This document shows, one piece after another, positions 1 through 7,238 of a stretch of DNA of 10,087 nt. A program made the translations under genes and the position numbers. Numbering within the stretch: position 1 is the stretch's first letter; every line of letters starts with the position of its first letter. Origin of the DNA: Oscillospiraceae bacterium (GTDB lineage Bacteria > Bacillota > Clostridia > Oscillospirales > Ruminococcaceae); assembly GCA_017544185.1 (NCBI GenBank), contig JAFYEQ010000342.1, forward strand, positions 1 through 10,087, given 5' to 3'. The notes beneath the pieces are model-generated. The model had not been told where the DNA came from. It made no database searches and was given only the letters and a program-made list of their open reading frames with translations.

Positions 1-2282
1 GATATCAACGATATGCGGCGCTGATCGCCGCTGTGATGATGACGAGCACGATGATGCCGTCTGTGGCTGTGTTCGCGGAGGAGACCTCTGCGGCTGCCGA
101 GGCGGGGACCACCGATGAGGCCAAGGCGCTTGAAAAGGTGATACTCGACGTGAAGAGCCGTGTGGACATACCTGCGGATCTGGACAAGTTCGAGTACGAC
201 ACCAACACAAAGTACGGCACCACCTTCTACACCCTCAGGTGGTACAAAGAGGGCGAGAGGAAGTATTCCTGGGGCACACGCACCGAGGAGCTGGAGAGCA
301 TCAAGGTCTCCTGCTTCGACGGGTTCATAAACGGGATATCTCATCGCAAGGCGGAGAGAGAGTCCCGTATCGGTTTCCCGAAGATGACCGAGGAGCAGCA
401 GAAGGCAAGGGTCAAGGAGCTGCTATACAAGACAGATCCTGGCCTCAAGGGAGATCCTGTGATAGAGCGGGATACGGGCGCCGATGTGATACATTCATCG
501 GATATGCGCTTCACGATCACCCGTCCCATATCCGGTATACCCTTCGATGAGAACTCGGGCCATATCACCATCGACAAGGACACCGGAGAGCTGATCTCCA
601 TGGATCTGCGCTGGTGGAACAAGGCGGAGTTCCCCGATGCGAGCAAGCGCATCACGCCCGAGAAGGCGTGTGAGATATTCAAGTCCCGCAAGCCGCTGGG
701 GAGCAGCTATGAGCTGTTCTCGCAATGGGAATACGACGAGGAGACGGACGAGGGCTACTACAAGCAGTTCATACGCCCCGTATACCAGCCCAAGGTATCG
801 GGCGAGAACGAGATAGACGCTATCACGGGCGAGTACACCAAGCTGTACGAGGACAGGAAGAAATATTCCTACACCGACGCATACGACTGGTCGGACGACT
901 TCAACTACTACGAAGAAGAGGCAATCGAAGAGGAGTGCGACGAGGCAGCCGAAGAGCCTAAGATGGCAGGAGGCCTCAGCTCTGCAGAGCTGGCAGCCGT
1001 AGAGGACGAGAGCAAGTATATGTCCTACGAGGAGCTGCTGAAGAAGATCAAGGACGATCCCTTCATCGTGTTCAACGATGAGCTGGTGAACACCAGCAAC
1101 TATACATCCACCTATACCGACACCAAGGGCGAGGAGCAGACGCTCCGCGTGCTGGCGTTCAGCTTCTCCACGCAGGACGACACCAAAGACGGCATATCCC
1201 TCCGTGTGGAGATGGATGCCGTGACGGGCGAGATCGTATCCTTCTCCAAGTATTACAGCTACGGCAAGAAGAGCCCCAACAGGAACACGACCCCTGCCAA
1301 CAAGAAGAAGGTACAGGCGAGGGCCACTGCCGCTGCCAAGCACTTCATGGGTGACAAGGCTTATGAGTACCGCATCACGGGCGGCACCCGGAAGTATGAT
1401 GCGGATACCACTACCGCAGATGTGTACTACACCAGGTTCGTCAACGATCTGGAAGCTGACTTCGATGATATCCGCATAGAAGTGGACTCCCGCGACGAGG
1501 TACTGTCCTTCGAGTACACCTATCATGATATGGAGTTCCCCAAGCCCGAGCCCGTAGGCGAGGACAAGGCATATGAGATGCTGTTCGAGAAGATGCAGCC
1601 GGATCTCTACTACACAGGCTTCACCGATCTGCAGCTGCGCCCCCATACCTATCTGACCTACCGCTTCGACTCAGACTACATGATAGATATGAACACGGGC
1701 AAGCGTCTGACCTACAACGGTGAGGACTACTATCAGGAAGAGGTGACGGAAGAGACCAAGGTCATCGCCTATACCGACATCAAGGGCCACAAGTACGAGA
1801 AGGAGATACAGACTCTGCTCGACTACGGCATATACTGCACCGATGCATCCAAGCTGGATCCCGACGGCAAAATGACCGCAGGTGAGTTCACCAAGCTGTG
1901 GGATATGGTATACTGTACGGATCTTCATTATCCCTATGCCGACAAGTGGGACGACAAGGCTCAGAGGTATGTCACCAACAAGGAGAGCCTAAAGCCCATA
2001 TGCAGAGGTGAGATCGCCAAGATCTATCTGCGCGAGTACGGCTCGGACTACTTCAAGGCGGCAGAGGTAAAGGGCATATACAAGTCCCCGTACAAGGACG
2101 TGGAGCCAGACAGTCCCTACATCGGCTACATCACCTTCGCCAAGGCTCTTGAGCTGATCGATCCCGACAGCAAGACCTTTGGTGAGAACAAGGGATATAC
2201 CCGCGGGGATATGCTCAAGCTGGCATATGACTATCTTGCAGGCGATGAGCAGAAGGATATATACGACGTAGTCAAGATATGA
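1..2282 (+). CDS. Secreted YcdB/YcdC-like protein with C-terminal SLH region (5' partial)
   Basis: The frame is open to the window edge (first full codon at base 3), so the true start lies upstream; the ATG at 33 falls inside the hydrophobic core of a signal peptide. The peptide ends VAVFA at about base 77, followed by EE, a typical signal peptidase I site. Bases from about 130 to 1740 encode several repeats ending in patterns such as [20 protein letters not shown] and [10 protein letters not shown], characteristic of the YcdB/YcdC (PepSY-related) family. A negatively charged stretch lies near 905-960. From about 1770 to 2260 the protein resembles S-layer homology domains: [12 protein letters not shown] with [21 protein letters not shown], then [14 protein letters not shown] with YTRGDMLKL. 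Known SLH domains bind secondary cell wall polymers, so cell-surface attachment is the likely location. The catalytic or binding role is unknown; PepSY-type domains are often proposed to inhibit proteases. A strong terminator follows seven bases after the stop. Confidence 0.85.
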   Translation, partial: YQRYAALIAAVMMTSTMMPSVAVFAEETSAAAEAGTTDEAKALEKVILDVKSRVDIPADLDKFEYDTNTKYGTTFYTLRWYKEGERKYSWGTRTEELESIKVSCFDGFINGISHRKAERESRIGFPKMTEEQQKARVKELLYKTDPGLKGDPVIERDTGADVIHSSDMRFTITRPISGIPFDENSGHITIDKDTGELISMDLRWWNKAEFPDASKRITPEKACEIFKSRKPLGSSYELFSQWEYDEETDEGYYKQFIRPVYQPKVSGENEIDAITGEYTKLYEDRKKYSYTDAYDWSDDFNYYEEEAIEEECDEAAEEPKMAGGLSSAELAAVEDESKYMSYEELLKKIKDDPFIVFNDELVNTSNYTSTYTDTKGEEQTLRVLAFSFSTQDDTKDGISLRVEMDAVTGEIVSFSKYYSYGKKSPNRNTTPANKKKVQARATAAAKHFMGDKAYEYRITGGTRKYDADTTTADVYYTRFVNDLEADFDDIRIEVDSRDEVLSFEYTYHDMEFPKPEPVGEDKAYEMLFEKMQPDLYYTGFTDLQLRPHTYLTYRFDSDYMIDMNTGKRLTYNGEDYYQEEVTEETKVIAYTDIKGHKYEKEIQTLLDYGIYCTDASKLDPDGKMTAGEFTKLWDMVYCTDLHYPYADKWDDKAQRYVTNKESLKPICRGEIAKIYLREYGSDYFKAAEVKGIYKSPYKDVEPDSPYIGYITFAKALELIDPDSKTFGENKGYTRGDMLKLAYDYLAGDEQKDIYDVVKI

Positions 2283-2288
2283 CGAAAT

Positions 2289-2314
2289 GGGGCAGGAGAG
2301 ATCCTGCCCCTTTA
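2289..2314 (+). terminator. Rho-independent terminator of the SLH protein gene
   Basis: A perfect 9-bp stem, GGGGCAGGA / TCCTGCCCC, closes a GAGA loop (2298-2301) and is followed by TTTAT. It begins seven bases after the stop codon of the upstream gene. Confidence 0.8.
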
Positions 2315-2340
2315 TAGTCAGGATCCTACGAGAGCGTTAT

Positions 2341-2439
2341 CTGTTCACGGGCTATCTCGGGGCAGGCAAGACCACGCTGATAAACCATGTGCTCTCCGAT
2401 CAGGAGGGCTATAAGTGCGCGGTCATAGTCAACGCATGA
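2341..2439 (+). pseudogene. Duplicated 5' fragment of the cobW-family gene
   Basis: Bases 2341-2434 match 5801-5894 at 92 of 94 positions (differences at 2344 and 2398). The copied segment is nucleotides 28-121 of the cobW-family coding region and encodes the P-loop part ([13 protein letters not shown]...). Homology stops abruptly on both sides. In the copy the frame runs into TGA at 2437-2439 right after the homology ends. No start codon or ribosome binding site precedes it, so translation is unlikely. Near-identity implies a recent duplication or retention by gene conversion. It sits just downstream of the SLH gene terminator. Confidence 0.85.
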
Positions 2440-2462
2440 CGGTCTTCTCGGATATCATAACT

Positions 2463-2500
2463 GAGCCGATGTGCGAAAGCACATCGGCTCATACGTTTTC
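2463..2500 (+). terminator. GNRA-loop hairpin, likely terminator
   Basis: A perfect 12-bp stem (GAGCCGATGTGC / GCACATCGGCTC, 2463-2474 and 2479-2490) is closed by GAAA and followed by ATACGTTTTC. It lies 23 bases after the cobW fragment. It does not match sequence downstream of the intact cobW gene, so it was not part of the duplicated segment. It may be an old terminator of the SLH gene region, separated from it by the inserted fragment. Confidence 0.6.
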
Positions 2501-2553
2501 TGCCCGTAAAGCATTATGATCTCGGTATCTGCGGCAGTGTTTACAGAATATTC

Positions 2554-2582
2554 ATGAACTAGCATGGAGACAGTGGTATAAT
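2554..2582 (+). promoter_or_regulatory. Extended -10 promoter of the 972-aa secreted protein gene
   Basis: TATAAT at 2577-2582 is preceded by TGG, giving a TGn extended -10. The -35 region (ATGAAC, 2554-2559, 17-base spacing) is a poor match, typical of extended -10 promoters. The start codon lies about 45 bases downstream. Confidence 0.7.
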
Positions 2583-2626
2583 GGATGGTATAGGATGATC
2601 CTGTACCTAAGATAGGAGAGATGGTA

Positions 2627-5545
2627 ATGAAAAGGATGGTCGCGCTCCTTGCGGCGCTCACGATGTTCACGAGCACGGTGTCTCCCGTGTTCGCGGATGA
2701 GCCCGAGACGGTGACGGTCTCGGCGGAGGAAACTGCGGATATGACCGACAGCGGTGCGTGTGACGGATGCGAGGACGGCTGCTGTGACGATCATGTCTGC
2801 GACACGGCAGACACCTGTGACGATGCACACTGCGGGGAGCATGACGATGACGAAGAAGCCTCCGAAGATACAGACAGCCCCGAAGAGGACACGGAGCTGT
2901 CCGATGCAGACACCGTTCACGATGATGATGCAGAGGACGGCGGCACATCACCCGACGGCACATCACCCGACGGCACGGCATCCGACGGCACGGCATCCGG
3001 CGAGACAGCGTCCGCCGATGCGGAGGATCAAGCCGACACCGATACCCCCGCCGATGAAGCTGCGGCATCCGGCGATGACACCGCACAGGACACCGCCGAT
3101 GCGGGAGACGTTGACGGCACGGACGATGTGATGACCATCGAAGAGGCTATCGCATATGTCAACGAGCTCAACGAAAGGCTGTCCTCCGGGATCGATCCCG
3201 CCGATCCGCATTTCCATGTCTTTGAGATCAGTGAAGAGGACATGGCGGTCATCCGCAGGGTCACGAAGTACGATCTTACGGGGATCGACGATCCCTACGA
3301 TGCCATCGACACCTCCGACCTGTACACCGACAGTGCGGTCTATCGTGCGGGCAGACCTGCGGGCTCGAGCACCTTCTACTACGATCAGCTCACACCAAAG
3401 GGCAAGGCATTATATGATGAGATGGTCGCAGCATGTGAGTCCCTCATTGCTTCAAATGTGGATCTGTCTATTCAAGCATATTACTACGGAACAAATCTTG
3501 ATCCTGCTGCATATACCTATGATGAAGCCTCCGCCATAGGTGAAGCATTTGATCTTGATAACCCTCAATATTTCTTTGCTAACTTTGGCGGTATTGGAAA
3601 CTATCATAACACTGGCACAGAATTATGTATTGGTGTTAGAGCCTACTGTCTGACAGACGCTGCCAGAGATAACTATCAAAGGCAGATAGACAGTGTTGTA
3701 AATGCATGGCTGCCTCAGATCAATTCATGCTCCACCGAATTTGAAAAACTTTATACCATAGCGGAGCTGATGTCGGACAAGATCACATATGATCTGGAAT
3801 ATAGAGACAAATCCTTGATATTCCCATTGTTACAAGGACGTGCGGTATGTGCAGGATATGCAACTGCATTTACCTATATCGCCTCGCGTGCGGGGCTTGA
3901 CGTTGGTACAGTAAGGTCGCATAAAGGTGACCATGCTTGGAACCGTGTCAAGATCGATGGTATATGGTATGTGACGGATATAACATGGCTTGATCATACC
4001 GATATTGACTACTGCGACTGGGTCTGGCTCGCCACGAGTACTTCAAAAGCACATACCATAGATCCTAATGGACATCATGTGATATATACTGATGATCCGA
4101 TTGATTTTCTCTATTATTTTACCTCTTCGAAGATTTTTGTGAACGGGAGGATCCAGTTTCCCGTATGCGACCGCATCAGCCCAATCGTCCCTGCACAGAT
4201 ACAGACTCAAGCAGTACCGGATCCAAATGCGACAAATGGGGCTGGATCGTATTTTGTCAATTTATCATGGGAAAACGATCCTGCTGTTGATAACTATAGG
4301 ATCCATTATTATGATACTCGTGGTAACCCTTTCCTTGACTCACAAATAGATACTACAAATAATTCCTATACCATAGGTCCCTTCAGTTCTGATGTAACAT
4401 TAAAGATCGTTGTATGCTCTATATTCAAAGGGAAACAGTTTGGAAATCTCGATCCAAACAATACGTTCAATGGCGAACCAAGCATAAAGTGGGATGAAGC
4501 TATCGTAGTGACGGGATCTATGGCGACGTGCAGTCACACCTACGGCACGCCTACGTGGAAATGGAACGGATACACATCTGCGACCGCTACGTTCAATTGC
4601 ACTGGCTGCACCGATACACGCACTGTGACGGCGACAGTGACGAGCAAGGTCACAAAGGCTGCGACCGCCACCGCCTCGGGCATACGCACCTATACCGCAA
4701 AGGCGACCTTTAACGGCAAGACCTACACCGATACTAAAAAGGAGACCATCCCTGCGACGAGGCATACCTACGGCGAGCCGACGTGGACATGGAACGGCTA
4801 TGCGTCCGCGACTGCTGCGTTCAGATGTACGAGCTGCACCGATACACATACCGTTACGGCGACCGTGACGAACAAGGTCACCAAGGCAGCGACCGATACC
4901 GCTTCGGGCATTCGCACCTATACCGCAAAGGCGACCTTTAACGGCAAGACCTACACCGACACCAAAAAAGAGACCATCCCCCCGACGAAGGCAAAGCTCC
5001 CCAAGGTGGGCAAGCCCACCATCAGGACGGCGTTCGGCGGGCGCACCGTGACCTTCACCACGGATGAACAGGGCAACGCGCTCGACAGCGATGTGGACAT
5101 CTACTACAGCTTCGGCTCGTCCAACATCACGACTGCGTGCAGCCACATCAAGCCCAATGAGGCACTGTTCCTCGATGAGCCGATGACGGGAAACAGGGCA
5201 GCGATGTTCTACAAGGCATACAAGAACGGCGTTTGGTCGGAGGTAGGCAAGTGGGGCGTGCTCAACGTACAGATCGCGAAGCCGCTGATAGTGCCTTCGG
5301 GCAATAGGGCGGACAATATGTTCAGGATCTACACTCAGACCAAGAACAGCTACATCGTGTACTCCCTCAACGCCCCCGATCCCGCGATCGAGGAGGGGAC
5401 ACAGTCTCTCAGGGTCATAAGCGGTGGCGGCATCATATGGGGAACGTCCGGGGTCGTACAGGTACCCAGAGGACGCACCATCAAGGTGATCGCTGTCAGA
5501 TGCGGCCTTGTCACGAGCGATGTGCTCGAGTATAAAAACAGCTGA
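2627..5545 (+). CDS. Secreted multidomain transglutaminase-like surface protein (972 aa)
   Basis: Start chosen at 2627: AGGAG at 2614-2618 is 8 bases from this ATG but only 2 from the in-frame ATG at 2621. A signal peptide ends SPVFA at about residue 23. Residues 45-69 hold seven cysteines plus histidines in an Asp/Glu background, then acidic Ala/Thr/Asp low complexity runs to about residue 170. A transglutaminase-like core carries Cys408 (GRAVCAGYA), His436 (GDHAWN) and Asp451 (YVTDITWLD), the papain-like triad. An FN3-like domain (about 4190-4510) follows, then two 76-residue CxxC repeats (4535-4990) and a C-terminal module (5012-5542) resembling chitobiase/hexosaminidase C-terminal domains. 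The family includes proteases, amidases and cross-linkers, so the substrate is unknown; a cell-surface or wall role is inferred. The central third is much more A+T-rich than either end. Hairpins follow at 5555 and 5625. Confidence 0.9.
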   Translation: MKRMVALLAALTMFTSTVSPVFADEPETVTVSAEETADMTDSGACDGCEDGCCDDHVCDTADTCDDAHCGEHDDDEEASEDTDSPEEDTELSDADTVHDDDAEDGGTSPDGTSPDGTASDGTASGETASADAEDQADTDTPADEAAASGDDTAQDTADAGDVDGTDDVMTIEEAIAYVNELNERLSSGIDPADPHFHVFEISEEDMAVIRRVTKYDLTGIDDPYDAIDTSDLYTDSAVYRAGRPAGSSTFYYDQLTPKGKALYDEMVAACESLIASNVDLSIQAYYYGTNLDPAAYTYDEASAIGEAFDLDNPQYFFANFGGIGNYHNTGTELCIGVRAYCLTDAARDNYQRQIDSVVNAWLPQINSCSTEFEKLYTIAELMSDKITYDLEYRDKSLIFPLLQGRAVCAGYATAFTYIASRAGLDVGTVRSHKGDHAWNRVKIDGIWYVTDITWLDHTDIDYCDWVWLATSTSKAHTIDPNGHHVIYTDDPIDFLYYFTSSKIFVNGRIQFPVCDRISPIVPAQIQTQAVPDPNATNGAGSYFVNLSWENDPAVDNYRIHYYDTRGNPFLDSQIDTTNNSYTIGPFSSDVTLKIVVCSIFKGKQFGNLDPNNTFNGEPSIKWDEAIVVTGSMATCSHTYGTPTWKWNGYTSATATFNCTGCTDTRTVTATVTSKVTKAATATASGIRTYTAKATFNGKTYTDTKKETIPATRHTYGEPTWTWNGYASATAAFRCTSCTDTHTVTATVTNKVTKAATDTASGIRTYTAKATFNGKTYTDTKKETIPPTKAKLPKVGKPTIRTAFGGRTVTFTTDEQGNALDSDVDIYYSFGSSNITTACSHIKPNEALFLDEPMTGNRAAMFYKAYKNGVWSEVGKWGVLNVQIAKPLIVPSGNRADNMFRIYTQTKNSYIVYSLNAPDPAIEEGTQSLRVISGGGIIWGTSGVVQVPRGRTIKVIAVRCGLVTSDVLEYKNS
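2942..3001 (+). repeat. Four 15-bp tandem repeats encoding GT(S/A)(P/S)D
   Basis: Two copies of GGCACATCACCCGAC (2942-2971) are followed by two near-identical copies based on GGCACGGCATCCGAC (2972-3001). They lie in frame in the acidic linker of the transglutaminase-like protein and could expand or contract by whole codons without a frameshift. Confidence 0.85.
4535..4990 (+). repeat. Two 228-bp tandem repeats (76-aa CxxC surface repeat)
   Basis: Copies at 4535-4762 and 4763-4990 both begin HTYG and share PTWxWNGY, a CxxC pair and KVTKAAT, and end YTDTKKETIP. The 3' halves are nearly identical in DNA while the 5' halves have diverged, suggesting recent duplication or partial gene conversion. 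Repeats of this type are common in Clostridia surface proteins; the CxxC may bind metal or form a disulfide. Confidence 0.9.
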
Positions 5546-5554
5546 TATGTATCT

Positions 5555-5580
5555 CTTCCCCGATCTGCAGATCGGGGAAG
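5555..5580 (+). terminator. 26-bp perfect palindrome after the transglutaminase-like gene
   Basis: CTTCCCCGATCTG / CAGATCGGGGAAG is a perfect palindrome starting 10 bases after the stop codon. No T-tract follows it, so it may act as an RNA 3'-end stabiliser or a protein-binding site rather than a classic terminator. Confidence 0.5.
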
Positions 5581-5624
5581 ATACAGTATGATACGGCTTT
5601 CCGACAGATCCGCAGACATTTTTA

Positions 5625-5650
5625 GGGGCAGGCTTCGGTCTGCCCCATTT
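5625..5650 (+). terminator. UUCG-tetraloop hairpin, likely terminator
   Basis: GGGGCAG (5625-5631) pairs with CTGCCCC (5640-5646). The stem is extended by a G-T and a C-G pair closing a TTCG tetraloop, and is followed by ATTTG. It is a stable hairpin with a weak U-tract between the secreted protein gene and the cobW-family promoter. Confidence 0.6.
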
Positions 5651-5705
5651 GTCATTGTATATACCCAAGGGAGCGTATCCCGTCAAAATATCGGCAGATA
5701 CGCGG

Positions 5706-5754
5706 TTGACAAAGGAATACCGTTGTGGTATAATATACCTCGGTATAATGATAC
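5706..5754 (+). promoter_or_regulatory. Consensus promoter of the cobW-family gene with overlapping inverted half-sites
   Basis: TTGACA (5706-5711) and TATAAT (5729-5734) are separated by 17 bases, with TGG upstream of the -10. The -10 lies inside the perfect palindrome GGTATA-A-TATACC (5727-5739). Further half-sites are ATACC at 5717 and GGTAT at 5742, so four alternating half-sites span the spacer, -10 and start region, a layout expected for a repressor operator. A metal-responsive regulator such as Zur is a reasonable candidate from the gene's role, but the sequence does not match a Zur box I can recognise. Confidence 0.75.
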
Positions 5755-5773
5755 GGCTGAAAGGATGATATAT

Positions 5774-7066
5774 ATGTCAAAGAACATTGTACCCATCACT
5801 CTGCTCACGGGCTATCTCGGGGCAGGCAAGACCACGCTGATAAACCATGTGCTCTCCAATCAGGAGGGCTATAAGTGCGCGGTCATAGTCAACGACATAG
5901 GCGAGGTCAACATCGATGCCGCACTGATACAGAAGGGCGGCGCTGTGACCCAGAAGGACGAGAACCTGGTGCCCCTGTCCAACGGCTGCATATGCTGCAC
6001 GCTGAAGGTGGATCTGATGAACCAGATCAAGGAACTGATCGATACGGGCAGGTTCGACTATCTGCTGATCGAGGCTTCGGGCATATGCGAGCCCATGCCC
6101 ATCGCTCAGACCATATCCGTGTTGGAGGGCAAGAGCGGCGATCCTCAGTTCAAGAAGCCCATATGCCGTCTTGACAACATCGTTACGGTAGTGGACGCTC
6201 TTCGTATGGCTACCGAGTTCGGCTGCGGCGACGACCTTCTCAAGAAGGACATCGAAGAGGAGGACATCGAGAACCTGCTGATACAGCAGATCGAGTTCTG
6301 CACCACGATCATACTCAACAAGGTGGACAAGGTAGAGCCCGAGCAGCTCGAGCGCGTAAAGGCTATGATACGCGCTCTCCAGCCCAAGGCACGCATAATA
6401 GAGGCTACCTACGGCAAGGTGAGCGTAGGGGATATACTCGATACGGGCGTATACGACTTCGAGCAGGCAGTCACCTCCGCAGGCTGGGCTCAGGCATATG
6501 AGAACGGCGTAGATGATGATGACGACGATGACGATCATGACGAGCACGAGCATCATCATCACGATGATGACGACGATGACGATCATGATGAGCACGAGCA
6601 GCATCATCACGATCACGACGATGATGACGACGACCACGACGAGCATGAGCATCATCACGGGCATCATCATCACCATCATCACGACGAGGGCGAGGCCGAG
6701 GAATACGGCATCGGTACCTTCGTATACTACCGCCGCAGGCCCTTCAACAAGGACCGTCTGCAGGAATGGGTGGGCGGCTGGCCCAAGTCCGTCATCCGCT
6801 GCAAGGGTATGCTCTGGTTCTCCGACCAGTGGGACGAGGCATATGTCTTCGAGCAGTCGGGCGTACAGATAACCGCTACCAACTCGGGCAAGTGGTTCGC
6901 TGCGGCTCCCGAGCGTGAGCGCAAACGCCTTCTCGCGCAGTATCCCGACATCGCTGCGAGCTGGGACGACAAGTACGGCGACAGGGAGATCAAGCTGGTG
7001 TTCATCGGTCAGAAGATGGACAAGCAGGCGATATGCGACGGTCTGGACAAGTGTCTGGATGAATGA
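5774..7066 (+). CDS. CobW/COG0523-family GTPase metallochaperone with Asp/His-rich loop
   Basis: Start chosen at 5774 (MSKNIVPITLL), with AAAGGA at 5760-5765 eight bases upstream; frame extension to 5588 would cross the promoter. The 430-aa product has Walker [10 protein letters not shown] (residues 13-21), the family CxCC metal motif at Cys72-Ile-Cys74-Cys75, Walker B-like YLLIEASG ending near residue 102, and G4 NKVD (182-185). Residues 247-303 are almost only Asp, His and Glu in three imperfect blocks. The CobW C-terminal domain (about 310-430) follows. COG0523 proteins deliver metals, often zinc, to client enzymes in a GTP-dependent way; the Cys and His clusters fit zinc, but nickel or cobalt delivery cannot be excluded. 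No cobalamin genes are nearby, so a cobW cobalamin role is unsupported. The gene is monocistronic under its own promoter, and a 94-bp copy of its 5' part lies at 2341. Confidence 0.93.
   Translation: MSKNIVPITLLTGYLGAGKTTLINHVLSNQEGYKCAVIVNDIGEVNIDAALIQKGGAVTQKDENLVPLSNGCICCTLKVDLMNQIKELIDTGRFDYLLIEASGICEPMPIAQTISVLEGKSGDPQFKKPICRLDNIVTVVDALRMATEFGCGDDLLKKDIEEEDIENLLIQQIEFCTTIILNKVDKVEPEQLERVKAMIRALQPKARIIEATYGKVSVGDILDTGVYDFEQAVTSAGWAQAYENGVDDDDDDDDHDEHEHHHHDDDDDDDHDEHEQHHHDHDDDDDDHDEHEHHHGHHHHHHHDEGEAEEYGIGTFVYYRRRPFNKDRLQEWVGGWPKSVIRCKGMLWFSDQWDEAYVFEQSGVQITATNSGKWFAAAPERERKRLLAQYPDIAASWDDKYGDREIKLVFIGQKMDKQAICDGLDKCLDE
6512..6682 (+). repeat. Three imperfect Asp/His-codon repeat blocks
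   Basis: The blocks are 6512-6562, 6563-6616 and 6617-6682. Each encodes six to eight Asp, then HDEHE and a His run. The DNA is almost entirely GAY, CAY and GAG codons. The tract is an in-frame expansion within the CobW-family protein. Confidence 0.9.
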
Positions 7067-7076
7067 CAGTTAACAG

Positions 7077-7116
7077 ACATCCCCCGCTTTAAGAACGGTA
7101 CGCATAAAGAAGTTTT
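7077..7116 (+). repeat. Left 40-bp terminal inverted repeat
   Basis: It begins ACATCCCCCGCT and ends AGAAGTTTT. It pairs with the reverse complement of 7740-7779, with mismatches at repeat positions 13, 19, 20, 22, 26, 27 and 31. Confidence 0.8.
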
Positions 7117-7159
7117 ACGCCATAGTATTTCTGATGTAAGGTCAGAAGTACTATGGCGT
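7117..7159 (+). other. Long stem-loop abutting the left inverted repeat
   Basis: The arms 7117-7134 and 7142-7159 pair at 17 of 18 positions, with one G-T pair, around the 7-base loop TGTAAGG. The arm core is ACGCCATAGTA / TACTATGGCGT. It could end the cobW transcript, although no T-tract follows, and it lies only five bases before the -35 of the GNAT promoter. Confidence 0.75.
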
Positions 7160-7164
7160 TCCTA

Positions 7165-7193
7165 TTGACAGTACAGAGATGATGTGCTATAAT
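7165..7193 (+). promoter_or_regulatory. Consensus sigma-A promoter of the GNAT gene
   Basis: TTGACA (7165-7170) and TATAAT (7188-7193) are separated by exactly 17 bases, with TGC just before the -10. All 12 hexamer bases match consensus. It lies inside the inverted-repeat unit, so the gene carries its own expression signal. Confidence 0.88.
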
Positions 7194-7238
7194 CGTTACT
7201 GACAAAGATCGGAATTTGTGGAGGTAAATGACACACAT

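Noticed and set aside
495..1646. Long - strand open frame opposite the SLH protein gene
   Set aside because: It is antisense to a well-supported coding region, has no family similarity I recognise, and is explained by the codon bias of the + strand gene.
2435..2460. Extension of the cobW duplication to include the gene's 3' end
   Set aside because: An eight-base match (GACGGTCT) to the cobW 3' end was seen, but flanking bases do not align, so it is treated as chance.
2942..3001. Possible CRISPR-like array
   Set aside because: The repeats are 15-bp contiguous in-frame units without spacers, inside a coding region.
4400..5686. Long - strand open frame opposite the 972-aa protein
   Set aside because: It mirrors the repeat structure of the + strand gene, crosses its stop and hairpins, and has no recognisable domain or ribosome binding site.
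5588..5773. N-terminal extension of the cobW-family protein to 5588
   Set aside because: It would include the UUCG hairpin and the consensus promoter. The ATG at 5774 has a well-spaced ribosome binding site and the normal family N terminus.
5777..6682. - strand open frame opposite the cobW-family gene
   Set aside because: Its Met/Val-rich N terminus is simply the complement of the Asp/His codon repeats.
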